A stretch of DNA of 64,000 bases from Lytechinus pictus (lineage: Eukaryota > Echinodermata > Echinoidea > Temnopleuroida > Toxopneustidae). A model generated the notes under the pieces. The model made no database searches. It was given only the letters and a program-made list of their open reading frames with translations, and was not told the DNA's origin. This document shows positions 22,201 to 34,100 of this stretch, piece after piece. The stretch spans positions 4,469,501 to 4,533,500 of the forward strand of contig NC_087253.1 of the NCBI RefSeq assembly GCF_037042905.1, given 5' to 3'. The number at the start of each line of letters is the position of its first letter. Position 1 is the stretch's first letter. The position numbers were made by a program, and so were the translations under genes.

Positions 22201-25098
22201 TCCACAGTCTGAAATTGACTTCACACTATTGAATTCAGCATTGTAGCAGTGTACCACACTTCTTCAGAGAAGTGAGTATGTGAACACACTGTGAACATTC
22301 ACAGTGTAGAAGTATCCACAGTCTGAAATTGACTTCACACTATTGAATTCAGCATTATAGCAGTTTACCACACCTCTTCAGAAGGTGAGTATGTGAACAC
22401 AATGTGAATATTCACAGTGTAGAGGTGTCCACAGTCTGAAATTGACTTCACACTATTGAATTCAACATTTTAGCAGTGAACCTCACTTCGTCAGAAAGTG
22501 AGTTTGTGAACACAATGTGAACATTCACAGTGTAGAGGTGTCCACAGTCTGAAATTGAATTCACACTATTGAATTCAGCATTTTAGCAGTGTACCTCACT
22601 TCGTCAGAAAGTGAGTATGTGAACACACTGTGAACATTCACAGTGTAAGGTGTCCACAGTCTGAAATTGACTTCACACTATTGAATTCAACATTTTAGCA
22701 GTGCACCTCACTTCGTCAGAAAGTGAGTATGTAAACACAATGTGAACATTCAAAGTGTAGAGGTGTCCACAGTCTGAAATTGACTTCACACTATTGAATT
22801 CAACATTTAAGCAGTGAACCTCACTTCGTCAGAAAGTGAGTATGTGAACACAATGTGAACATTCACAGTGTAGAGGTGTCCACAGTCTGAAATTGACTTC
22901 ACACTATTGAATTCAGCATTTTAGCAGTGTACCTCACTTCGTTAGAAAGTGAGTATGTGAACACACTGTGAACATTCAAAGTTTAAGGTGTCCACAGTCT
23001 GAAATTGACTTCATACTATTAAATTCAGCATTTTAGCAGTGTACCACACTTCTTCAGAAAGTGAGTATGTGAACACAATGTGAATATTCACAGTGTAGAG
23101 GTGTCCACAGTCTGAAATTGACTTCACACTATTGAATTCAACATTTTTGCAGTGAACCTCACTTCATCAGAAAGTGAGTATGTGAACACAATGTGAACAT
23201 TCACAGTGTAGAGGTGTCCACAGTCTGAAATTGACTTCACACTATTGAATTCAGCATTTAAGCAGTGCACCTCACTTCGTTAGAAAGTGAGTATGTGAAC
23301 ACACTGTGAACATTCAAAGTGTAAAGGTGTCCACTATCTGAAATTGACTTCACACTATTGAATTCAACATTTTAGCAGCGCACCTCACTTCGACAGAAAG
23401 TGGGTATGTGAACACATTGTGAATATTCAAAGTGTAAAGGTGTCCACAGTCTGAAATTGACTTCACACTATTGAATTAAGCATTTTAGCAGTGCACCTCA
23501 CTTCGTTAGAAAGTGAGTATGTGAACACACTGTGAACATTCAAAGTGTAGAGGTGTCCACTATCTGAAATTGACTTCACACTATTGAATTCAGCATTGTA
23601 GCAGTGTACATCACTTCGTCAGAAAGTGAGTATGTGAACACACTGTGAACATTCAAAGTTTAAGGTGTCCACAGTCTGAAATTGACTTCATACTATTAAA
23701 TTCAGCATTTTAGCAGTGTACCACACTTCTTCAGAAAGTGAGTATGTGAACACAATGTGAATATTCACAGTGTAGAGGTGTCCACAGTCTGAAATTGACT
23801 TCACACTATTGAATTCAACATTTTTGCAGTGAACCTCACTTCATCAGAAAGTGAGTATGTGAACACAATGTGAACATTCACAGTGTAGAGGTGTCCACAG
23901 TCTGAAATTGACTTCACACTATTGAATTCAGCATTTAAGCAGTGCACCTCACTTCGTTAGAAAGTGAGTATGTGAACACACTGTGAACATTCAAAGTGTA
24001 AAGGTGTCCACTATCTGAAATTGACTTCACACTATTGAATTCAACATTTTAGCAGCGCACCTCACTTCGACAGAAAGTGGGTATGTGAACACATTGTGAA
24101 TATTCAAAGTGTAAAGGTGTCCACAGTCTGAAATTGACTTCACACTATTGAATTAAGCATTTTAGCAGTGCACCTCACTTCGTTAGAAAGTGAGTATGTG
24201 AACACACTGTGAACATTCAAAGTGTAGAGGTGTCCACTATCTGAAATTGACTTCACACTATTGAATTCAGCATTGTAGCAGTGTACATCACTTCGTCAGA
24301 AAGTGAGTATGTGAACACACTGTGAAGATTCAAAGTGTAAGGTGTCCACAGTCTGAAATTGAATTCACACTATTGAATTCAGCATTGTAGCAGTGTACCT
24401 CACTTCTCAGAAAGTGATTATGTGAGCACACTCTGAACATTCACAGTGTAGAGGTATCCACAGTCTGAAATTGACTTCATACTATTGAATTCAGCATTAT
24501 AGCAGTGCACCTCACTTCGTCAGAAAGTGAGTATGTGAACACACTGTGAACATTCATAGTGTAAAGGTCTCCATGATAAGACATTATTTTCATGCTATTG
24601 AATTTCAGCATTTCAACAACATCTGCAGATACATGTATCTTCACTGAATTGACATTCATACTGCAGAGGTGTCCATATAATCTGACGTGACCTTCACGCT
24701 ATTAAATGTGATCATTTTATCAGTGTACCTCACAACTTCAGAATGTCACTCTGTACAGTAACCCAGGGAGCTCCGCAAAGCGGGCCGGAGCCCATGACTC
24801 GTCCGTGTAATACTAGGCAGAAATGGGTACTCTCCAAATTGGGGTTGAATGGGGTCGCAATAGCACCCCAAAATAAAAGGGGAAAAATAAATAATGCGTT
24901 TACTTCGATTATATGGATGAAGGCACTAGCGTACCTACGGGGGGGGGGGGGGGCAGGGGGGGGGGCACTCTGCCCCCCCTGACGAGTCACAACCCATGCA
25001 AAAACGTATCTTTGCCCCCCCTGACGGACTTGAAAAACCTTTTTTGCCCCCCCTGACGAGCTTTAAGACCTCTAATGCCCCCCTGACGAGCTTGAAGA

Positions 25099-25134
<36 letters not shown>

Positions 25135-28100
25135 TGTCAAATTTTTGGGCGGACGGTTTTGCCCCCCCTGTGGAAAATCCTAGGTACGCCACTGGATTAA
25201 GGTCTATCGTGACACAGAATTCTGACATCGAGGCACCAACTGGACCCTCAAAAAATGAAAAGTTAGACCTCTATGTCGTGTTCGTTCTCGGTATCGATCG
25301 GCCATTTTGCTTTCAATTTTGAAAGAAGGAGAACGACTGAGACAGAACTTTTCCTTTTTTTTGAGGGTTCAGCTTGTGCCTCGATGTCAGGATTTATTTA
25401 TTTTGTAATAGGTATCCAGAGTAAGAATTGTATTCACACTATGGAATTTGATAATTTTTAGCAGTGTGAATCACATCTTCACAGAGTCACTATGTGAACA
25501 CACTGTGAACATTCACACCACATGAATTTCCTAAGTGTGAACACACTGTGAGACACTGTGTTCTTCTAACAGGGTTTATAGTAGGTATGGTAATGGAGTA
25601 AAACAAATTAAGTTGTGGGAGTGCCGACGATCTGGCAATTACGGTTCAGTCAAGATTAAAGGGATTAAATATCAAACGCTTATTAAAAAGAACAATGCTG
25701 ATTGGTTCCTAGTCGGTCTACCGAACAAAATGCGCATGCAACGACGATCATGACTGGCCATTCCATTTTGCTATTAGTCGCTAACCTTTGTGTTGCGGTG
25801 CCAAGGTATACGTTAGCACAATGCTTATCAAATTTGTGAAATCGTGAAATCCGGTGGGTGTTTGTAAATGTATCTAAGTATATAAAGCTGTTCGTAAAGT
25901 ATCGAACGACTTTACGCATGACTGGAACATGTTCTTATGTCATAACTCAAGTACATAGGGATGTCACATAGCACAAGAAAAGATCACCAGTCGTGCATAA
26001 AGTCATTCGTATCTTAAACCCCCGTCACACTTATTCGGAATCAGCAGGAATCAAGTAGAAGCTGGAACGAAAAAAATATTCAAAAAATCTAAAAAATTTT
26101 GGGAGGAACTTATGAATTCACCAAACTGGAGTTCAAATTCAGTAAATTGACCAGGTGAATCATCATACACTAGTCAAAATGAGCCGCAATGGACTCAGAT
26201 TGATAATTCGTGCTACATTCTAGGCGCATTCCAAATATTCTGACTGCATTCTGGGTGCATTCGAAATATTTTTGTCATTTCTTTTGGCCGTCCCGAAGGT
26301 TTTGGTCATGTTCAAAACATTCGAGGGATATTTTCGAACGGTGTTCGAAGTAGATTTAAATGACCAACTGGTGGTCAAACAATAGTTTTTTCATTCAGGC
26401 CAATTCTGCTTGATTCGGAATAAGTGTGATGGGGGCTTTACGAACATCTTTATGAAACACCCACCTGAGCTGACGAACAATCACCCTGAGGACACCCAAT
26501 GCAGATAAGCAGAGGCGTCGATCCGGGCGAGGGGGGCAGGAATAGGCCAAAATGAAAATATGGGGGTGATAGACTTATTGATTTGCCCTAAATAATGTAG
26601 ACAACTTTGAAAATGTATAATGTGCAAGACAAAGCATCGAAAAGCACTATTAAGCCTTTAAACCTAAAACGCTCTTCAACGTACAAAATATCAATTTTTC
26701 TTACTCTACCCCCTCCCCTAAATCTGCAACATGGATCGTCGCCCCTGCAGACAGGCACACGTGAGGTACTGTATTATTATTGCCTTGAAACAGACCCGAC
26801 ATCTTGCTAAAATTCCATGCTGATATTGATTATTTCTTAGCAATTTTGATAATTTCTTTCAGAATCCTTCTGCGCATCTTGTGATTCATATATGCAAACA
26901 TTTCATTTAACTGGATACTGTTCGAACTCATTTTAAGATTTTTACCAAAATATCTTGAAGGGATAACAAATTATTTTTAAATCACATCCCCGTTTATTTT
27001 CTAGGAAGACGAAGACAACATCATATTCCGGAATCTCATCACCTTCGAGAAGCCAGGAGCAAAGGATTCAGGGGCGGTTATCACCAGGGAGTACCACAAA
27101 CAAATCCAAGTCGAATGTTGCTTGAGCAAGGTCTCCATCCTGGCGGGACAGTTCCAGCCCCAGATTAGTAAAATCGACATTGAGGACAAAGAGCTAGGGA
27201 TGTTCAGTCTCCGAATAGCTCGCTTCACCGACTTCAGCTTCGACGTCGAGAAGAGCGTCGGCGACGAGGGAGTCGTGGCGGAGGATCGGGTGATGCTGGG
27301 TAGCGAGATATGCTTCGGCGTCGTCCTGGACTCCACACCAATTGTAGGGGTCGTGATCAAGTCTTGTTGGGCTACGGAAGGTGGTCCTGATGACGTCCCA
27401 CCCCGTGAGGATCTTATCAATGACCAGTACGTGACACGTCTTGTGCTTGTTTGTTTAATTTCTTGCAATAAAATTGATCTTTACCTCGTAAAAGCTTAAC
27501 ATATGCAGGTGGCAATAATTTTTATTCACTTAAACATTTCCCAGTTTCTATCTGAGGGTGTTTCATAAAGGCTTAAGTGTGCCCTGTACCGTCTTCAAAT
27601 TGGTTTTCAAATTCATCCTGGTGCTGTCGCGGGACGTCGACACCGCTGTAAATGCATTCACAGTAGAAGTTATCCCTGCACAGTCCCGGGATAAATTTCA
27701 TGTATCCACTCACACTTCAGCAGGTGATTGTTTTTTTAATGACCTCTGTAACAAAACACGTATAGGCTTGTGACCCGGTGAGTGACTCGACTCTGATACA
27801 TTGGAAATACTTGATGGCGTAGAATCGAACCCATGTCCGTCAGATTGAAAGACGAGAGTCATAAGCACTAGACTACGAAAACCCCACATTATAGTAAACA
27901 TATCACAAGTGGTTTATCCCAGTGATGTAGCGGTGTGCCTTCACACTGAAGGAACACCGCTATTACTATGGCTTGCCTATACTACCGATAGTTTGTTGCG
28001 GAGTCGAGGTTATCCCGGGGTAGTTTATTGCGGGTCGGAGAATTCAAAGTAAAGACGGTAAGTATAGTCATGATTAAATGCTGACGAGCACATTATGCAA

Positions 28101-31100
28101 AGCGCAATATTATTGCTTTATAATCAGTAGTGTATGGAAGCTTAAAAGTGTCACCCAAATGTTCATATAATCATCTCGTCATGTCTACATCTCTTAGGGA
28201 AAGGATAAGACGACGAGATCTCGGATCTTGTCATGTCTACATCCCGTTGGAGAGATGATCAGATGAAAAGTTCTTATATCCTCTTAGATCTCGTCATGTC
28301 TACATCCCGTGATAGAGATGATCAAATGAAAAGATCTTGGATCTTGTCATGTCTACATCCGATGTGAGAGATGATCAGATGTCAAGATCTTGGATCTCGC
28401 CATGTCTACATCTTTTAGAAGAGATGATCAGATGGCAAGATCTTGGATCTCGCCATGTCTACATCCTGTGGGAGAGATGATCAGATGTCAAGATCTTGGA
28501 TCTTGTCATGTCTACATATTTTAGAAGAGATGATCAGATGGCAAGATCTTGGATCTCGCCATGTCTACATCCTGTGGGAGAGATGATCAGATGTCAAGAT
28601 CTTGGATCTTGTCATGTCTACATCTTTTAGAAGAGATGATCAGATGGCAAGATCTTGGATCTCATCATGACTACATCTGATCATGTCTTCTATAAGATGT
28701 AAACATGACGGGATGATTATGAACGGTTACAGCCCGATAGACCGCGGGTCCGATAGTCCGCGGGTCCGATAGACCGCGGGTCCGATAGTCCGCGGTGAGT
28801 GTAAAATTATGATCAAGATCCAATGCCATCAAGAGGTTAAGAGGCAAATGAGACGAGTCCATGGGGTTCTATAACGATGACCCAAAGGACAATCGCCCCC
28901 TGACATCTACTTCGAGGAAAATATTATCCCCATATTTTTATCGTCAGGGACTGTTCCCCCCGGAAATTTACCCTCTAGACGCCATATACGGAGCCTCTAA
29001 AATGTCATCGACTTGACGACATGGCGAGATACTTTATCTTGCCATGTCGACTAAATAAGCTTATTATGTCCGCATGGCGCGATACGTTATTCTGCCACTT
29101 ATAAAAAGTTATATGTCAACATGGCGAGATATTTTATCTTGCCAAGTCGACTTAAATAAGTTACATGTCAACATAGCGATATATCGGGATTCTCGCCGGG
29201 ACTTGTACACTTCATATCTCGCCATGTGGACATATCGACTTGACAAGATAGAATATATCGCTATGCCGAAATAATAAGCGTATTAATTACTTAGGCAGCG
29301 GAAGCGTGGGGGGACCTTTTACCCCTAAATTTGAGGTGGGGGACGGTCCCCCCTTAATTTTTAGTTGAGAACCTTTTTTTTGCTTGTCAATTTGTTTTCT
29401 ACGTCCCCCCCCTAAATTGAGGTGGACCCCCCTAAAATCTTTTTGTCCCCCCTAATTTTGGTTGATAACCTTTTTTTTCTTGTAAAAAAAATTTTGGTGG
29501 TCCTTCTTACAAATTTTGGTTGAATTGCTTGTCAATTTTTTTACCTGTGTCCATCCCAAAATTTCAGGTGGACCCCCCTAAATTTGTTTGCCTTCCGCCG
29601 CCAATGATTAATTAAGACATGGCAAGATAAAGTACCACATCATGTCGTCACGTTGATGGCATTTTCAAGGCTCCGTACTAGGGGTAATTATCTGGGGTAA
29701 TTGTCTGGAGGGTAAATTTCCGGGTGGGGGGTATCAGTCCCCGGTGGTAAAAATGTGGGGATAATATTTTCCTTGAAGTAGTTGTCAGGGGGTGATTGCC
29801 CTAATTGGGTTATTGTTATAGAACCCAGGCGCGGATCCAGGATTTCGTGGGGAGGGAGGGGGGGCCAAATTTGACCTGAATTTTGGCGCCCATATGTGTG
29901 TTTTTCGAAAAATGGCGCCCACTCCCTCCCGGCCAGGCTAACTTAAGTGCCTTAAATGGATTTTGAATTATCTTATAATCACATTAAAAAAACCAAAGAC
30001 CACTTTTTCATGTGTTCTTGAAAAAAAAAATCCATGAATATATAATGTAATATCTATGGGAGCGCGAAGCACGAGCGATTTGGGGGGGGGGGGTTCAATT
30101 TGGTTTAACTTCTAACTAGAGTAGGCCCTACTAGAATATTGTGTGAGCGGGAGCTGTAGTTTCTGTACTGTTGTGTTAGAATACCCTTCAATAATATTAA
30201 TGATAACCTCTAGGAATAATCCAATCTCGAAGCAATCGACTAATTCTCCTCATCAGTGGCGTATTTATTCAGCATGGGTGCACGGGGGGGGGGGGGGGTG
30301 GCGAGTGCACCAAGTTAAAAAAAAATAAATGAAATGGGGGGGGGGTAGACGTCAGAGGAAATCTGAGATTTCATTCTTAAAAACAAATTGAGGTATCTCA
30401 CAAGGCCTAAATAAATAATGACAACGCGAAGCGCGATCTGTTTTTTTAAATAGATTTTTCATGTATTATATCCTGAAAGTCTAAGTCAGGGGCGGACCCA
30501 TCTTCCGCCAATAGGGTGAGGGGCCATTTTTTCACCCATATTTCCCCCGATCGGCCGCTCAAAGTTGATTTTTTTTTGTTTCTTTGAAGGGGTTGTCCCA
30601 GTGGCGTAATGAGCCAACAATTTCGAGGTGGCTCGATATGTTGTATCGCATAAAATTAATAAGAAGTTGCTAGTGAGCGAAGCGAGCAAGCAAATATGCT
30701 GACATTTTATTACAAAAGGTTGTGATAGACTTTGACATAATATTTGGGAAAAAATATTATATTTCATCCTAATCCCTTTCCTTTTCTCTCTATTTTTTCT
30801 TAGTCTTGATTCTCTTTTTTTTTTTTTTTTTTTTTTTTGGGGGGGGGGCAAAACGCCCATGTCCTAACAGTCATTTCATAGCTTTACTTTATAAGCAACA
30901 TAAATGTGTAATAATCTCTTAAGCCCTATGTAATCTAAAAATGAAATTTCATGTATTTTGTCCTGAAAATTGAACATATTGGGCAATGTTTGTGAACCTG
31001 AACAGGACGCGTATGTAACTAGATAATTACCACGAGCGCGAAGTGCGAGCAGAGATGGTAAATATTCGTTCTGGTCTGGTCGAAAAGGGACCTGTTAAGG

Positions 31101-34100
31101 ATGTTTTGCAGTTAGCCATTAAAACGATACATATTTCAACGATTAAATAATGCAAATGCGAAGCGCGAGCTGAAAATTTTTGATATTCCAACCTAAAAAG
31201 ATAAGATTTCAAATCCCCCAATGGGACATTCGATTCATGTTTGTCAATCATGAAAAAGGATGGGTAATTTTTGGTATCTTCCTACAATAATAATGCGAGC
31301 GCAAAGCAAGAGCAGAAAAATTTTGATATTCTGATTCGAAACTGGATAATTTTAGCACGTTTTGAATAAGATCAAGCTTTGTATCTCAAAAACATGCATG
31401 CGCGTGTTTTAGAGTTAGACAGAATCCTGGCAATATGAATACATGTATATCATTACGAAAATGTCCCGTTAAAAGCTCTCCGAGTTAGCCCTGGCAAACT
31501 CGGAATTGAAACATTGACTTCTCTGCAGCACCCACAAGAAACCTTATCTTCCCCCAGACCGCAGAATTAATGCCCTTGGGTGCGATAAGGGCTTGATAAC
31601 CACAGAATATACAACTACTGAATTCCAACTGAGCTGCATGGTTGAATGAAACTCTCCTGTAACAAAAGTTGTCTCTTATAATGGAAAAGTTATTAACAAG
31701 AATTGGTATTCCAGAATAAGCTTTAAAGCATGTAAATTGAACTGATAATAGATGAAATATACTCAAGAACCCTCTAAACACAGACATCATCAACTTGCAT
31801 TTCGAAGGGAGTAGCCAAAATATGTTATTTACACAATAGTCATAGCCCATCACTGGTTCTTGGCTGTAGTTTTTAGTTTTACCGCAAGTGCAGATAAATC
31901 TGACTTGCTTGAATTTCTGGACATCATGATTCGTTTTCTTGTTAGTTATTTCATCTTCATTTTATGAATAGGACTTCTTAAATTGATAGCTATCCCAGAT
32001 ATAACTTTGAATGGCTGAAAAGGACCGAGTATAAGCCAAGATATGTTATATTCAGTGTATATGTCTCTCTGCTGAGCGTGCTGTCAACGCTCTTCATGTG
32101 TCCTTATCAAACGAACACGTTTGGCCTCGTTTAAATTGAAACATTGACTTCCGAGTTTCCCATGTAGGCAATCTTCGGGAACTCGGAAGTCAGTGTTTCA
32201 ATCTGAAAGACAGCAAACTCGTTATCATTGACTAGTCTTATTCATAGACCAGTATACTGTTCTATAAATGTATTTTTGGTTTCTTATGTAAATGAGAGTG
32301 GTGTAAATCACTTCACAACTTTTAATTAAATGATGGAATTATGAGGTTTAGCGTGGAATGATAATACTGATAAATAATATTTCTTAAAGTATGAAAAATG
32401 AGATCGCAATAGATATTAATGAGTGAGTAAGCACTCATTAATTGCACAGATGGAAAGTGGAGTCGATAGTGAAACAGATAGGAGAATGAGGAAGAAGGAG
32501 GATCTGAGTCAGAAGGGAAGAAGAATTAAGAAGCAGAAGAGGAAGCAGAGGGAGAAGTAGATAAAGAAGAAAAAAGGGATCACGGATGACAAGCTTAAGA
32601 GTATAGAAGAAAGAGGAGAGAGGAAGAGAGAGTATGTAGATGGGATGGGGAGAGCCCGGGGGAGAGATGACAGGTAGGAGCAAAGAGGGAGAGCTAGATG
32701 ATATATCGCGCCTACAAAATGTCTGAGTACAAGACTATCCAACCTATTAAATGGGTTTCATTAATGTGGTTAACTGTTGCCCACAAGGGACTACTTGTGT
32801 TTACTTTCTTCGATAAGCTTCTTGGAGTTGGAACTCTCCCCTCTTCCAAAGGCAATGACTCAAAGTTTAAACGAGAGGTTTTCGTCATGATTTAATTTTT
32901 CATCATAAAAATCAATAATGCGAGTGCAGAGCCCGAGCTAAAAATAATATTTGAAATTCCGATATGAAAAGGGTCAATTTAAGCACTGTTTACAGCACTG
33001 TGTATATAGGGAAATTTGATAGCACTATATAAATAATGCGAGCGCGAAGCGCGAGCTGATATTTTTATATTTATTTGACCTAGGATAGAGACATTTTAGG
33101 CCTAAGGACATTTTGTCATCATATAAGAATGATGACTATCGTCTATTTCTTTTCCTAAAACTTGTTGATATTTATTTCTGAAAAAGGGACAATTTAGTTA
33201 TTATGAATTCATACAAATTTTATTTTTATTTATTAATCTGTTAAGCCTAATGAGTGTGTGAAATTTGTTGATAGTGCATGAGGCCTGAAAACTGGATATT
33301 TTAAGTATCTTTGTAATCATGAATAGGATTCATTGGTTGATATATTTTTAGCAAATAATGCGAGCGCAAATTGCGATCCGGATTTTTTAATGGGGGATTT
33401 AAGTAGTTTGTTATAGAATTAATATATAGGTATACGTAACTCACCAATCAAAATGCGAGCGCACAGCGCTAGCTCATAGGCCCTTTTTTTTTTCAATCGA
33501 GACACCTAAAAAGGTATATTTAGAGAATCTTATATGAAATATAAAAAGACAATAGGTAGGCCTACTTGGCAAATAGTGTGAGCGCACAAACTGTTGCAAA
33601 TGTTGATTCAAACCATAAAACGGACATTTTCAAGAGCACTTAAAAACATAAATTGGTAAATAAAACAAAATAATGAAAGATCGATGTCCGAGCTGAATTA
33701 TGTTTTGTATATTGATATCAAAACTTGATATTTTAAACTACATATCAGCCTAATGAGCAAGATATGTATTTCATCGAACAGGCAATGCGAGCGCGATGCA
33801 CGAGCGAAACTTCAATATAGTGACATTACATATTTTTAAAAATTGTTTTCCAAATCTTCTCCTGACCTTATTTTATTCACTCGTCTTCCTCCTTTTATGT
33901 TTCGTCTTCTTTTTCTCCTTTCTTTCCCCTTTTTTTCTTTCCCCATTTTTCACAATTTATTTGCTCTGTCAATAGGGGGGAGGTTGCCTTCGGGCCCCCT
34001 CGATCCGCCTATGTTAGTAGTTGTTATGATGAACACGATGCATAGCTATTAAGAAATAAATGCGACCGCGAAGCGCTAGCTGAAAACTTTTATAATGAAA

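Noticed and set aside
19965..24755. CRISPR array or coding repeats
   Set aside because: No unique spacers; each 113-bp unit is a diverged copy of its neighbours, and frames are short and random.
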